Below are positions 35,191-44,780 of a stretch of DNA of 64,000 nt, in pieces. Position 1 is the stretch's first letter; each line of letters opens with the position of its first letter. A program made the position numbers and the translations under genes. Source of the stretch: Novosphingobium umbonatum (lineage in GTDB: Bacteria; Pseudomonadota; Alphaproteobacteria; Sphingomonadales; Sphingomonadaceae); the NCBI RefSeq assembly GCF_004005905.1, contig NZ_SACO01000013.1, positions 38,519 to 102,518 on the forward strand. Direction: 5' to 3'. The notes beneath the pieces are model-generated. The model had not been told where the DNA came from. It searched no databases and saw only the letters and a list, made by a program, of their open reading frames with translations.

Positions 35191-35778
35191 ATGTCCAATA
35201 TTCTGGTTATCCGCTCGGCCGCCACCGGTGACGCCTCGGTCAGCAACAAGTTGATCGACGCCTATCTGGCCGCCCACCCCGAAGCCACCGTGGTGGAACG
35301 CAACCTCGACGCCAACCCCGTCCCCCATGTCACCTCGGCATCGCTGGCTGGCATCGGCCGTCAGGCGCCCGAAGGCGAAGGCTTTGCCGAGGCACGCGCC
35401 CTGCAGGACGGCCTGATCGCCGAAGTGTTTGCCGCTGACGTGCTGTTGATCGGCCTGCCGCTCTACAACTTCGGCATTCCTTCGACGCTGAAGAGCTGGT
35501 TTGACTACATCCTGCGCGCTGGCACCACTTTCCAATACACGGCTGAAGGCCCCGAAGGTCTGGTCAAGGGCAAGCGCGCCATCGTGGCTCAGGCCCGCGC
35601 AGGCAAGTATGACGATGCCTCGGGCTTCCCCTTCGCCGTTCCGCATCTCAAGGGCATGCTGGGCTTTGCCGGTGTGACCGATGTCACCGTCGTTACGGCA
35701 GAAGGCCTCGCCTTTGGCCCCGAAGCCGCCGCTGCGGCCATCGAAGCAGCCTCGGCTGAAATTGCCGCTCTGGCCTGA
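35191..35778 (+). CDS. azoR: FMN-dependent NADH-azoreductase
   Basis: This 195-residue flavodoxin-fold protein carries the FMN-binding RSAATGDASVSNKL, the PLYNFGIPSTLKSWFDYI motif and QARAGKY. AzoR reduces azo dyes and quinones with NADH and may protect against quinone stress from aromatic catabolism. The start at 35191 has a GGAG site 9 bases upstream. It follows the dioxygenase gene by 35 bases in the same direction and precedes the YceI gene by 19. Confidence 0.93.
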   Translation: MSNILVIRSAATGDASVSNKLIDAYLAAHPEATVVERNLDANPVPHVTSASLAGIGRQAPEGEGFAEARALQDGLIAEVFAADVLLIGLPLYNFGIPSTLKSWFDYILRAGTTFQYTAEGPEGLVKGKRAIVAQARAGKYDDASGFPFAVPHLKGMLGFAGVTDVTVVTAEGLAFGPEAAAAAIEAASAEIAALA

Positions 35779-35797
35779 TTTGCAAAGGACCCTTCCC

Positions 35798-36418
35798 ATG
35801 CGCAAGATTTCAAGCCTTCTGATCGCTGCCGCTGCCTTGGCCGCAGCCCCTGCGACGCTCCACGCCCAATCGCCCGTGGCCAATCCGGCCCCTGCCGCTG
35901 TGCAGGCGGGCAATTACAAGGTGGAAACCAGCCACACGCGTGTCCAGTTCACAGTCAGCCACATGGGCTTTTCCGACTGGTATGGTGATTTTACCGGCGC
36001 CACCGGCACGTTGAGCCTTGACCCCAAGGCGATTGCCAAGGCCAAGCTGGAAGTCACCATTCCGGTGGCCAGCGTCAGCACCACGAATACGACGCTGGAT
36101 GGCGAGCTGAAAAGCAATGCGTGGTTTGATGCGGACAAGTTCCCGACCATCACCTTCACCAGCGCGAAAGTGACCCCGACCGGTCCGCGGACTGCCTTGG
36201 TCGCGGGTAACTTGACCTTCCACGGCGTTACCAAGCCGGTTGTGCTGAAGGCCAGCTTTCTGGCCAGCGGCGTGAATCCGTTGAGCAAGGGCTACACCAT
36301 CGGATTCAACGCCACCACCACGCTCAAGCGTTCGGATTTTGGCGTGAAGACATACGTGCCTTTGATCGGCGATGAAGTTACCCTGCGCATCAGCGCGGCA
36401 TTCGAAAAGGCCCAGTGA
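35798..36418 (+). CDS. Periplasmic YceI-family protein
   Basis: This 206-residue protein has a signal peptide (KISSLLIAAAALAAAPATLHA) and a YceI lipocalin-like barrel: YKVETSHTRVQFTVSHMGFS, then DGELKSNAWFDADKFPTITF and LTFHGVTKPVVLKA. YceI proteins bind polyisoprenoid lipids. It is the last gene of the unit and is followed by a strong terminator. The ATG at 35798 has an AAAGGA site. Confidence 0.94.
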   Translation: MRKISSLLIAAAALAAAPATLHAQSPVANPAPAAVQAGNYKVETSHTRVQFTVSHMGFSDWYGDFTGATGTLSLDPKAIAKAKLEVTIPVASVSTTNTTLDGELKSNAWFDADKFPTITFTSAKVTPTGPRTALVAGNLTFHGVTKPVVLKASFLASGVNPLSKGYTIGFNATTTLKRSDFGVKTYVPLIGDEVTLRISAAFEKAQ

Positions 36419-36452
36419 TAACGCGATTTTCGCGTTTGACAGGCAAAAGTAA

Positions 36453-36485
36453 CCCCCGCTTTCCACTCGGAAGGCGGGGGTTTTC
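36453..36485. terminator. Bidirectional terminator after the YceI gene
   Basis: CCCCCGC-TTTCC and GGAAG-GCGGGGG form a 12-base arm hairpin with an ACTC loop. TTTTC follows on the plus strand and a looser T-rich run on the minus strand. It separates the YceI gene from the convergent spanin-like gene. Confidence 0.9.
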
Positions 36486-36488
36486 ATG

Positions 36489-37010
36489 TCATGGATTCAA
36501 ACGGATCGCCCATTCATGCGCCGCTGCGGCATAGGCATAATTGGCATCGCATATTTTCATGTCACTCATCGTCGCCAGGACGGTTTCGGCGGGGGGGATG
36601 TCAGAAAGCTGGGCACTTGGATCTTGGGCGGTGCGGGCGGGATCGGCTTTGGCGGCGGGCTGCAAGCGGTGAGCAGCGATATAGGCAGCAAGACGGGCAT
36701 CACCCTCGGCAATGCCTTGAGCATAGGTGTGATCAGCTTCATGGGCTAAACTCCGATATCGGGCTTCGGCAGCGCGGCGCGTGGTTTCGGCTTGCAGGCG
36801 GGCAGCGTTGAAAGCGCTCTGTGTCTGCTGGGCTATGTTCTGGAAATCGCGTGATCGGTGGTTCTGCCAGATGGCGACCACCATTGCGCACAAGGCAACC
36901 ACGGCCCAAATACGTGCCGCGCTGCCCAAAGCCCAAGAAAAGCCGGATGCCACAACCGCCCTGCCCCAGCGCAGCCAGCCCAGCGCGTGAAACAGCAAAG
37001 TGAAAAGCAT
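36489..37010 (-). CDS. Single-membrane-segment protein, Rz/spanin-like, unknown
   Basis: From the ATG at 37010 (AAGGGA site) this is 173 residues. It has a membrane helix at about 25-50 (RIWAVVALCAMVVAIWQNHR) and a periplasmic amphipathic coiled coil (FQNIAQQTQSAFNAARLQAE, then ETTRRAAEARYRSLAHEADH). The tail ends ICDANYAYAAAAHEWAIRLN. The N-in helix plus coiled coil resembles inner-membrane spanins (Rz) of phages. No holin, endolysin or other phage gene is adjacent. The family is not firmly recognised, and a non-phage envelope role is possible. Confidence 0.6.
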   Translation of the reverse strand: MLFTLLFHALGWLRWGRAVVASGFSWALGSAARIWAVVALCAMVVAIWQNHRSRDFQNIAQQTQSAFNAARLQAETTRRAAEARYRSLAHEADHTYAQGIAEGDARLAAYIAAHRLQPAAKADPARTAQDPSAQLSDIPPAETVLATMSDMKICDANYAYAAAAHEWAIRLNP

Positions 37011-37069
37011 CGCGTTGTTTCCCTTGCATCGTCCGAGGGCAGGACACCAACGGACGCGCAAAGGATATG

Positions 37070-37099
37070 CAAAAGCGCCCCCTGTAGGACAGAGGGCGC
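37070..37099 (-). terminator. Terminator after tonB
   Basis: On the minus strand GCGCCC-T-CTGT, a CCT loop, ACAG-G-GGGCGC and a TTTT run form an intrinsic terminator 28-57 bases past the tonB stop. A second small hairpin (ATAACCT-ATA-AGGTTAT, 37109-37125) precedes it. Confidence 0.88.
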
Positions 37100-37126
37100 A
37101 AGCAATAAATAACCTATAAGGTTATA

Positions 37127-37900
37127 TCACGCTTTGATCACGAAAGGGATGCGAACCAGACCACGCACCATCACCGCCTGTCCGTCACGCATCAAGGGCG
37201 ACCAGCGCCATTTGCGCACCGCTTCCAAAGCGGCATTATCCAATCGCGCAAATCCGCTGCTGCTCGACACGGAAATGTCGGCGACGCGCCCTTCGGCCGA
37301 CAGCAGCAGGCTCAACACCACCGTGCCTTCCTCACGCTTGCGGCGCGACTCCAAAGGATAGGAAGGCGCGACAAAAGACACCATTTTCGCCGACAGATCG
37401 CCACCTTCGGCAGGACCTGCTGGACGCGCAGGCGCAGCGGGAGCCGCTGCAACCACAGGTGCGGGAGCGATTGGCTGCGGCGCGGCAACCGGCGCGCTGG
37501 GCTGTTCGACGGAAAGGCTGACAGGCGCTACGGGTGCCGCCACTTGCTCAACCGGTGCAGCAGCTTGCGCAGCAACTGCGGCGGTCTGTGCCGCTTCAGG
37601 CTGAGGCACAGACTGTGGCGGCGGCGGAGGCGGCGTGACAGAGAGATCCATCGTCACCACATGACGCTCATGCTTCAACTCAGGCGCAACATTCATCGCC
37701 ACCATCGCCGAAAACAGAACCCCGACCGCCACGGCGGAAGCGAAAAAGGCCTTACCCCGCCCCTGATCATGGCCCGAAGCATAAGAGCGCGACGAAGGCG
37801 ACCAATCCGCATCGGCCACCAAACGCAAAGGCATGCGCGGCGATTCGACCAGCATGGCTTCAGCTTCTTGACGGGAAAGGGCAATTTGCGTGGCGAGCAT
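37127..37900 (-). CDS. tonB: TonB energy-transducing protein
   Basis: This 257-residue protein has a cytoplasmic N-terminus, one membrane helix (AFFASAVAVGVLFSAMVAM), a long Pro/Ala/Val-rich periplasmic spacer with a run of six prolines, and a C-terminal TonB domain (PLESRRKREEGTVVLSLLLS, then LDNAALEAVRKWRWSPLM). It couples the proton-motive force via ExbB/ExbD to outer-membrane receptors. The start at 37900 has an AAGG site eight bases upstream; an ATG at 37924 is also open. It is the last gene of the receptor/Sel1/tonB group. Confidence 0.92.
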   Translation of the reverse strand: MLATQIALSRQEAEAMLVESPRMPLRLVADADWSPSSRSYASGHDQGRGKAFFASAVAVGVLFSAMVAMNVAPELKHERHVVTMDLSVTPPPPPPQSVPQPEAAQTAAVAAQAAAPVEQVAAPVAPVSLSVEQPSAPVAAPQPIAPAPVVAAAPAAPARPAGPAEGGDLSAKMVSFVAPSYPLESRRKREEGTVVLSLLLSAEGRVADISVSSSSGFARLDNAALEAVRKWRWSPLMRDGQAVMVRGLVRIPFVIKA

Positions 37901-37986
37901 GGAGTCGACCTTCATCAGCAACATCTGCTATTGCTAACGCTTATCAACAAAAGCTGGGACAGGAAAGCGCAAAATAGCCTGACCTG

Positions 37987-38712
37987 TTACAAATCGGTGC
38001 AATTCCCTTCGGCCAACCCCTGCAACACAGACTCCGGCCGAGCCGCCAGCCATTGGCCAAGCTGTGCCCTGAAGCGCTCGTGGCCCAACGCATAGGCTTT
38101 ACGCAACCAAGGGATAGCATCGTCGATCCTGCCGCTATCGACCAGTAAGCGCGCGTGGTTAAAGCAACCACGAAAGTCGCCACCCTCGGCTCCACGCGCA
38201 TAGTGATAGGCGGCCAGTGAGAGATTGGCAGGCACTGCCCAACCATCCTCATAGAAACTGCCAATCATCGTGCTGGATTTGGCATGCCCCTGCGCGGCGG
38301 CGGCGCGGAACAAAGCCAAGGCGCGAGGCAGATCTTTATCCACCCCGCGCCCCAAGGCCAAAGCCGTGGCAAAATTATACTGCCCCCAATCAAGGCCAGC
38401 CTGCGCAGCCGCCTCGAACCAAGGCGCGGCAGCGGCCGGATCCGCCGCAGCCCCCGAGCCCTGATCAAGACAACGCCCAACCATATTCATGCCCATGGGC
38501 AGGCCAGCCTTGGCGGCCGTATGGAACCAGCCCAATGCTGCACGCGGATCGGGCGGCGTGCCATGCCCATCAAGCAAACACTGCCCCCATTGCAGGGCGG
38601 CCTGCGGATCACCCGCCTGCGCCGCCTCCATCAACGCCCGAGCGGCAAATTCCGGTGGACCAGACAGGATCGCCTGCCACTCTTCAACCGTCCGCTCGGG
38701 CGCCTGACTCAT
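37987..38712 (-). CDS. Sel1-repeat (TPR-like) protein
   Basis: This 241-residue protein is built of about five Sel1-like repeats (AALQWGQCLLDGHGTPPDPR, AALGWFHTAAKAGLPMGMNM, RALALFRAAAAQGHAKSSTM). No signal peptide is seen. It lies four bases after the siderophore receptor and before tonB; Sel1 proteins are often found next to such receptors, where they may act as adaptors. The function is unknown. Confidence 0.9.
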   Translation of the reverse strand: MSQAPERTVEEWQAILSGPPEFAARALMEAAQAGDPQAALQWGQCLLDGHGTPPDPRAALGWFHTAAKAGLPMGMNMVGRCLDQGSGAAADPAAAAPWFEAAAQAGLDWGQYNFATALALGRGVDKDLPRALALFRAAAAQGHAKSSTMIGSFYEDGWAVPANLSLAAYHYARGAEGGDFRGCFNHARLLVDSGRIDDAIPWLRKAYALGHERFRAQLGQWLAARPESVLQGLAEGNCTDL

Positions 38713-38716
38713 GGGA

Positions 38717-41086
38717 TCAGTACTTCAGGCTAAGCGTGGCGATCACCGTACGCCCTGCCGCCTGATGGGCATAGTGGCTGGTGAAGGCCGAGTCATAGTA
38801 GAGCTTGTTGGTCAGGTTCAGAGCATTGACCCGCAGCGAGGCATGGTCATTGATCTTATAGGCTGCATTGGCATCAAAGCGCCAATAGGACGGTGCATAG
38901 ACCGCACGCACGGTGGCAGCCGTAGAGCCATAGCCATAGCCGCCATAGACCTTGCCCATATAAATCGCGCTGCCGCCCAGCGTGAACTTGGGCGTAACCT
39001 TGTAGGTGGTGTTCACCGTCAGACTATCGAGCGGGGTGTTGGCAACACGCTTGCCAGTGGTGACCGCCGGAACATAAACACCGCCGACCGAGGCATAACC
39101 GCCATTGAGCATGACCGAAGGCATATGGGTATAACCGCCCGACAGCGCCCATTTCTCGGTTACATTGCCGCTGATGCCCAGTTCAATACCGCGCACACGC
39201 TTGTCACCGATGAAGGCAACGCCACCATTGTCGCTGGTCACACGGGCATTTGTGGTCCTGGTCTGGAACACGGCCAGATTGACCGCCAGAGCGTCACCAA
39301 ACAGGTTCCACTTGGTGCCAGCCTCATAGCTGGTGGTCTTTTGCACCTTCAGGCTGTTGGGATCGATAGTGGCAGATGCCACGGCATTATCTTCCAACCC
39401 CTGAGCCAGGAAAGTACCCGGCGCAATGGCCGAGGTCGAGGTGCTGACGTAAATGCTGCCATTGGCCGAAGGCTTGTAGACCAGACCGGCCTGATAGGTG
39501 AACAGATCATCCTTGCGGCGCTGCCACGTGCGGTTGGTGGTAAAGGGTGCGGCTACCGCAGCGCTGGCATGGGTGACAAAGCGATCATAACGACCGCCAA
39601 GGTTCACCATCCACTTGTTCGACAGGGTGATCGTGTCGAACACATAAGCCGACAACGTCGTCCAATCCGCCAAGGTGCGCGAATTGGCAGGTCCCTTTTC
39701 TACAACACCCGTCCAGACATCATAGGCATTGGGCGTACTGGCGCTGGTGCAAATAGCATTGCCGACGCTGGTGGCGCTGGCGCAGGCTACAGCCGACGCA
39801 ATCGCCGTTCCGGCCACGCCATTGCTGAAATAATTGCCGATGGCCGAGTCCTGAGCATTATATTCCAGGCCCGCAGCCAGACTGTGCTTCAACCCGCCGG
39901 TGTTGAATTTGCCATACAGATCGATCTGGTCAACCAGACCATTTTGCGTGCTGTAACGGCTGTTGGCGCGACGCGAGACAGTGCCATAGAGGTAAAGATT
40001 ACCCCGCGAGTCATCCGGCTGCGTCCAAAGGTAATCCTGCTCGGTGCTGCTGTAACGCAGCGTGTTGCGGATGGTCAGATCCTTGGAAATCTGATGCTCG
40101 AAACGCGCGGTGAAGGAATCGTTGTTGGTGGTGCGGAAATCGCGATTGACCAGACCATAGAATGTCCCGCGCGAACGCTGCACCGTGCTACCGCTAGCGG
40201 TCGTAAACGCTCCCGTGCCCAATGGCGCGACTTCGGTGTAGCCAGCAGGCAAAGACGAAGCGATGCGGGTATAGGGAATGCCCTGATCGGGCAATTCGCT
40301 GGACTGCATATGATACCAGTCGAGCGTCAGGCTGGTCGGACCATTCAGCCCGAACTTGATCGACGGCGCAATACCCCAGCGGCGCTGCCAGACATAGTCG
40401 CGGCCAGCCACGCCTTGATCGTGATACATGCCCGCCACGCGTACCCCGACAAAGTCATTGATCGGTTGGTTCACGTCGACGGTGAAGCGCTTGTAATCAG
40501 CGCTGCCATAGGCTGCGTCGCCCGCCACGAAGCGGCGCTTTTCCGGAGCCTTGCTGACCATATTGATCGAGCCACCAGCGTTGCCGGAACCATTGGTGAC
40601 GCCATCGGAGCCCTTGGTAACTTCGATTGCTTCCAAAGCGAAAGTTTCACGACTGGATGCAGCAATGTCGCGCACGCCGTCGAGGTAGATGGAATTGGAA
40701 CTGTCCGAGCCACGAATGAACGGACGGTCGCCCAGAGGATTGCCGCCCTCACCCGCGCCAAGCGTGATACCGGGCACGTTGCGCAAAGCTTCTGCCAGCG
40801 TCGTCGAATTGGTGTCATCCAGCAACTGACGCGACACCACTGTGATGCTGCGCGGCGTATCGACCAGATCAGCCGTCGCTTTGGGCGATGCCTGACGCTC
40901 GACCTTATAACTGCCTTCATCAACGGCTGTGTCGGAAACCGTAAAGCCGCCAAGATTGGCCTGCCCGGAGTCGGGCGTGGCGGGCGGCGTGGTTTGTGCG
41001 ACAGCCGGTTGCGCCAGCAGCGAAAAACACCCCAATGCCAGAGAGCTAGCACCTTGACTGGCGATACGGGAGCGAAGCGTTTGCAT
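38717..41086 (-). CDS. TonB-dependent siderophore receptor
   Basis: This 789-residue outer-membrane receptor has a signal peptide (GASSLALGCFSLLAQPAVAQ) and a plug domain (DTPRSITVVSRQLLDDTNST, RNVPGITLGAGEGGNPLGDR, SIYLDGVRDIAA). A 22-strand barrel follows, ending in LSLKY with the terminal aromatic residue. The NPLGDRPFIRG plug pattern resembles catecholate-siderophore receptors such as Fiu. With tonB downstream and a Fur-like box upstream it should import a ferric siderophore. The ligand is not readable. Confidence 0.94.
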   Translation of the reverse strand: MQTLRSRIASQGASSLALGCFSLLAQPAVAQTTPPATPDSGQANLGGFTVSDTAVDEGSYKVERQASPKATADLVDTPRSITVVSRQLLDDTNSTTLAEALRNVPGITLGAGEGGNPLGDRPFIRGSDSSNSIYLDGVRDIAASSRETFALEAIEVTKGSDGVTNGSGNAGGSINMVSKAPEKRRFVAGDAAYGSADYKRFTVDVNQPINDFVGVRVAGMYHDQGVAGRDYVWQRRWGIAPSIKFGLNGPTSLTLDWYHMQSSELPDQGIPYTRIASSLPAGYTEVAPLGTGAFTTASGSTVQRSRGTFYGLVNRDFRTTNNDSFTARFEHQISKDLTIRNTLRYSSTEQDYLWTQPDDSRGNLYLYGTVSRRANSRYSTQNGLVDQIDLYGKFNTGGLKHSLAAGLEYNAQDSAIGNYFSNGVAGTAIASAVACASATSVGNAICTSASTPNAYDVWTGVVEKGPANSRTLADWTTLSAYVFDTITLSNKWMVNLGGRYDRFVTHASAAVAAPFTTNRTWQRRKDDLFTYQAGLVYKPSANGSIYVSTSTSAIAPGTFLAQGLEDNAVASATIDPNSLKVQKTTSYEAGTKWNLFGDALAVNLAVFQTRTTNARVTSDNGGVAFIGDKRVRGIELGISGNVTEKWALSGGYTHMPSVMLNGGYASVGGVYVPAVTTGKRVANTPLDSLTVNTTYKVTPKFTLGGSAIYMGKVYGGYGYGSTAATVRAVYAPSYWRFDANAAYKINDHASLRVNALNLTNKLYYDSAFTSHYAHQAAGRTVIATLSLKY

Positions 41087-41130
41087 GGGACCTCTTGTTG
41101 CGATTGAACCGCAATAGCCTATTCAACTGA

Positions 41131-41145
41131 TGCGAATGAATTGCA
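41131..41145 (-). promoter_or_regulatory. Fur-like box upstream of the siderophore receptor
   Basis: TGCGAAT-G-AATTGCA has the 7-1-7 inverted form of Fur boxes. One arm fits the TGMKAAT consensus fully and the other with two mismatches. It lies 45-59 bases before the receptor start codon, as expected for iron-dependent repression. Confidence 0.5.
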
Positions 41146-41180
41146 ATAGAGAAAATGAACAGGCCTGCAGAATTCTCCGC

Positions 41181-42053
41181 TCAAGCAAACCGGCGAGCGC
41201 CCGCCACACAACCCACCACCACAAATGCGACACCGACTGTCATCGCATCCACCCGCTCGCCCAATAGCCACGCAGCAAGCCCCAAACCCATAAATGGCTG
41301 CAACAATTGCAATTGGCCCACCCGCGCAATGCCTCCCAAAGCCAACCCACGATACCAGAACACAAACCCGATCAACATCGAGAACAAGGAAACATAGCCC
41401 AAGGCCAGCCAGCTTGAGAGACCGATACCGCTCCACGTCACCGGATGAGCATAGAAGGACAACGTAACCGAAAACGGCAAACTCAACACCAAAGCCCAGC
41501 AGATGACCTGAGCGCCGCCCAAACGTCGCGAAAGGGCGCCACCTTCGGCATAGCCAAGTCCACAGGCCAAAACGGCCGCCACCATCAGGCCATCACCGAT
41601 CGATGAAGCCACTGCCCCCTTGAATAAGGCATAGGTGACAACCGCCCCTGCGCCCAAACCTGCGAAAATCCAGAAAGCAAAAGCGGGCCTTTCCCCGCCA
41701 CGCAAAACACCGAAAATAGCCGTGGACAGCGGCAACAGCGCCCCAAACACCAAAGAACGGGTGGCCGTAATCGACTGCAGTGCCACAGCTGTTAACAGCG
41801 GAAAGCCCAGCACTACCCCCGAAGCGACCACGCAAAGGCGCCCCCATTCCCGCCCCTCTGGCAAAATCACATCACCCGTTCTGCGCCACACGGCTAGCAG
41901 CAGTAAAGCAGCCAGACCAGCAACAAGGGCGCGAACCGAGGTAAGTAGCAAAGGTGCGAAGCCCTCTAAGGCCATCCGAGTCGCCGGCAAGGACCCACTA
42001 AACACCGCGACGCCCAGTAAGCCGTTCAACAGCCCCTTATCCATCTTCCGCAT
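41181..42053 (-). CDS. EamA/DMT-family transporter
   Basis: This 290-residue protein has ten predicted membrane helices in two EamA repeats (GLLGVAVFSGSLPATRMALE and LALGYVSLFSMLIGFVFWYR, with GQLQLLQPFMGLGLAAWLLG). DMT transporters export amino acids or other metabolites; the substrate is unknown. The start at 42053 is chosen for the GGAGG site five bases upstream; ATGs at 42065 and 42044 are possible. Confidence 0.9.
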   Translation of the reverse strand: MRKMDKGLLNGLLGVAVFSGSLPATRMALEGFAPLLLTSVRALVAGLAALLLLAVWRRTGDVILPEGREWGRLCVVASGVVLGFPLLTAVALQSITATRSLVFGALLPLSTAIFGVLRGGERPAFAFWIFAGLGAGAVVTYALFKGAVASSIGDGLMVAAVLACGLGYAEGGALSRRLGGAQVICWALVLSLPFSVTLSFYAHPVTWSGIGLSSWLALGYVSLFSMLIGFVFWYRGLALGGIARVGQLQLLQPFMGLGLAAWLLGERVDAMTVGVAFVVVGCVAGARRFA

Positions 42054-42175
42054 CAACACCTCCATCCGAGGTGAATTATGCGGAGGACACTCAAAGCGAC
42101 AAAGATACGGAATGCCGTTTATCCGGCGTGCTGTTCCGGCAAAAAAGCCAGCACAATTTGGCACGCAAGTCGGGC

Positions 42176-42211
42176 AAAGAAAAAGGCCGCAGCAGTTTCC
42201 CGCCGCGGCCC
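42176..42211 (-). terminator. Terminator at the end of the ribosomal superoperon
   Basis: On the minus strand GGCCGC-G-GC, a short loop, GC-T-GCGGCC and TTTTTCTTT form an intrinsic terminator starting about 30 bases after the rplQ stop. It ends the rpsM-rpsK-rpoA-rplQ transcription unit. Confidence 0.9.
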
Positions 42212-42238
42212 TTCCTTAAAGCCCAAAGGCTCTAGCGT

Positions 42239-42655
42239 TTATTCGTCGCCAGCTTCCACTTCGGCGACAGGACCGGAGTCCTGCCCCTTGGCGGCAACGT
42301 CGCGATCAACCAGTTCGATCACAGCCATCTGCGTGGCGTCCGAAGCGCGGACACCGGCGCGGATCACGCGCGAGTAGCCACCGTTACGGTCGCTGTAGCG
42401 AGCTGCCAGAACGTCGAACAGCTTCACCAGCTGTGCATCGTCCTGAAGACGGGCGTGCGCCAGACGACGGTTGGAAAGACCGCCACGCTTTGCCAGCGTG
42501 ATCAGCTTTTCAACGTAGGGGCGCAGTTCCTTGGCCTTGGGCAGCGTGGTGATGATCTGCTCATGCTTGATCAGCGAAGCCGACATGTTACGCAGCATGG
42601 CTGCGCGGTGCTGGCTGGTGCGGTTCAGCTTACGCTGGCCGTATTTATGACGCAT
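42239..42655 (-). CDS. rplQ: 50S ribosomal protein L17
   Basis: This 138-residue protein opens [20 protein letters not shown], the L17 signature. It is slightly longer than the E. coli protein (127 residues) because of an acidic tail ending EVEAGDE. It binds 23S rRNA at the subunit solvent side near the exit tunnel. It is the last gene of the superoperon, 135 bases after rpoA; that gap holds a GGCGGGA...TCCCGCC hairpin (42758-42783). Confidence 0.97.
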   Translation of the reverse strand: MRHKYGQRKLNRTSQHRAAMLRNMSASLIKHEQIITTLPKAKELRPYVEKLITLAKRGGLSNRRLAHARLQDDAQLVKLFDVLAARYSDRNGGYSRVIRAGVRASDATQMAVIELVDRDVAAKGQDSGPVAEVEAGDE

Positions 42656-42790
42656 AATCTTTTCCTTCAGGTTCGTAGGGGGGCCGTATAGCGAGTTCAG
42701 CGAACTCTCTGGTACCCCGATCCAGGCAGCACTTGCGGTGGCCGCCCATAACCGCTTGGCGGGACCGGTTTCCCGATCCCGCCTGAAGCC

Positions 42791-43852
42791 TTAGCCCAGC
42801 AGCTCTTGTTCGAGCTTCTTGGCCATTTCCTCGATGTTTTCCGGCGGCCAACCAGGGATATCCATCCCCAGACGCAGACCCATCGAAGACAGCACTTCCT
42901 TGATTTCGTTCAGCGACTTGCGACCGAAATTGGGGGTGCGCAACATTTCTGCTTCGGTCTTCTGAACCAGATCGCCGATGTAGATGATGTTGTCGTTCTT
43001 GAGGCAGTTGGCCGAACGCACCGACAGCTCCAACTCGTCCACCTTCTTGAGCAGGTAGCGGTTGAGTTGATTGGTATCGCCTTCTTCCGGAGCAGCAGCA
43101 GCAACGCCGCCGATCATCGGAGCAACGCCAACCGGAGCAATATCTTCGAAGTGAACGAAGAGTGCCAGCTGGTCCTGCAGAATGCGCGCAGCATAAGCCA
43201 CGGCATCCTCGGGCGTCACCGTACCATCGGTCTCAACCGTCAGGTTGAGCTTATCGTAGTCCAGTTCCTGACCGATACGTGCGTTATCGACCTTGTAGCT
43301 GACCTGACGCACCGGCGAATAAAGCGAGTCAACGGGGATAAGCCCGATCGGCGCATCAACCGGACGGTTGTGCACGGCAGGCACATAGCCCTTACCCGTG
43401 TCTGCCGTCAGTTCCATGTTCAAGGTCGCTCCATCGTCGAGATGACAGATCACCAGATCCTTGTTCATCACTTCGATGTCGCCAGTAACCGCAATATCGC
43501 CTGCACGCACTTCGCCCGGCCCGGTGGCCGACAACTGGAGACGCTTTGGGCCTTCACCCTGCATCTTCAGCGCGATCTGCTTCACGTTCAGGACGATATC
43601 CGTCACGTCTTCACGCACACCGGCCAGCGACGAGAACTCGTGCAACACGTTCTCGATCTTGATCGAGGTGATCGCGGCGCCCTGAAGCGACGAGAGCAGC
43701 ACACGACGCAGGGCATTGCCCAGCGTGAGGCCGAAACCGCGTTCCAGCGGCTCGGCAACAAACGTTGCACGGCGCTTGGGGTCGTTCCCCGGCTTGACTT
43801 CGAGGCTGTTGGGCTTCTTCAGTTCCTGCCAGTTCTTGATGTTGACAGTCAT
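42791..43852 (-). CDS. rpoA: DNA-directed RNA polymerase alpha subunit
   Basis: This 353-residue protein has the alpha N-terminal dimerisation domain ([20 protein letters not shown]) and a C-terminal domain with [20 protein letters not shown]. Arg279 there corresponds to the DNA-contacting Arg265 of E. coli. A C-terminal extension ([20 protein letters not shown]) is typical of alphaproteobacteria. It lies 116 bases after rpsK. Confidence 0.98.
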   Translation of the reverse strand: MTVNIKNWQELKKPNSLEVKPGNDPKRRATFVAEPLERGFGLTLGNALRRVLLSSLQGAAITSIKIENVLHEFSSLAGVREDVTDIVLNVKQIALKMQGEGPKRLQLSATGPGEVRAGDIAVTGDIEVMNKDLVICHLDDGATLNMELTADTGKGYVPAVHNRPVDAPIGLIPVDSLYSPVRQVSYKVDNARIGQELDYDKLNLTVETDGTVTPEDAVAYAARILQDQLALFVHFEDIAPVGVAPMIGGVAAAAPEEGDTNQLNRYLLKKVDELELSVRSANCLKNDNIIYIGDLVQKTEAEMLRTPNFGRKSLNEIKEVLSSMGLRLGMDIPGWPPENIEEMAKKLEQELLG

Positions 43853-43968
43853 GGACTTCCCCTGATTTCTCTACTGGCGTGAACGACCGCCAAACTGCTT
43901 GCGCGCAGCATAAGGCGGCCGATCTTTATGGCAACGCGGATGACACCATGCCACCCGCGTTCGCACCA

Positions 43969-44358
43969 TCAGACGCGGCGACGCTTCGACGGACGCACAC
44001 CGTTGTGCGGAATCGGCGTCACATCGCGGATCGAGGTGATCGTAAAACCAACAGCCTGCAGAGCACGGAGCGCGCTTTCGCGACCCGAACCAGGACCCTT
44101 GACTTCCACTTCCAGAGTGCGGACGCCATGTTCGGCGGCCTTCTTGCCAGCATCGTCAGCAGCCACCTGAGCGGCATACGGGGTCGACTTACGGCTACCC
44201 TTGAAGCCCATCATACCGGCCGAGGACCAGCTGATCGCATTGCCCTGAGCGTCGGTGATGGTCACCATCGTGTTGTTGAAGCTGGCATTCACATGCGCGA
44301 TGCCGCTGGTAATATTCTTACGTTCCCGCTTGCGAAGGCGCTGGGGTTCACGTGCCAT
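43969..44358 (-). CDS. rpsK: 30S ribosomal protein S11
   Basis: This 129-residue protein carries the S11 motifs [20 protein letters not shown] and the C-terminal [19 protein letters not shown]. It forms part of the platform near the E site. It is preceded by rpsM with a 53-base gap. Confidence 0.98.
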   Translation of the reverse strand: MAREPQRLRKRERKNITSGIAHVNASFNNTMVTITDAQGNAISWSSAGMMGFKGSRKSTPYAAQVAADDAGKKAAEHGVRTLEVEVKGPGSGRESALRALQAVGFTITSIRDVTPIPHNGVRPSKRRRV

Positions 44359-44411
44359 GGGATGTTATCCTCGTGTATCGGTGAGACAGAAAAAGGCTAG
44401 TAAACTAGCGC

Positions 44412-44780
44412 TTACTTCTTCTTGCCAGCGATGGGCTTAGCCTTACCCTTGCGGGTGCGAGCGTTCGTGTGCGTGCGCTGACCGCGAACGGGCAGACCCT
44501 TGCGGTGACGCAAGCCACGATAGCAAGCCAGATCCATCAGACGCTTGATGTTCATCGCGGTTTCACGACGCAGGTCACCTTCAACGGTGTGCTCGGCGTC
44601 GATGGTCTCACGGATATGCAGAACTTCCTGATCGGAAAGATCCTGAACGCGACGGCTGTGGTCGATGCCCAGCTTGTCAGCGATCTGCTTGGCCTTGAAC
44701 GAACCAATGCCGTGAATATAGGTCAGCGCGATGATAACGCGCTTATTGGTGGGGATATTTACCCCGGCAATACGTGCCAC
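44412..44780 (-). CDS. rpsM: 30S ribosomal protein S13
   Basis: This 122-residue protein starts at a GTG (44780) with GGAGAAC just upstream, giving the canonical N-terminus (M)[14 protein letters not shown]. The ATG at 44792 would add four residues and contains the ribosome site, so it is not preferred. The C-terminal basic tail ([19 protein letters not shown]) contacts P-site tRNA. It lies 272 bases after adk, in a gap with a candidate promoter. Confidence 0.97.
   Translation of the reverse strand: MARIAGVNIPTNKRVIIALTYIHGIGSFKAKQIADKLGIDHSRRVQDLSDQEVLHIRETIDAEHTVEGDLRRETAMNIKRLMDLACYRGLRHRKGLPVRGQRTHTNARTRKGKAKPIAGKKK

Noticed and set aside
38711..41107. 798-codon plus-strand frame opposite the siderophore receptor
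   Set aside because: Mirror frame of the receptor gene; no signal peptide, no domain pattern and no ribosome site.
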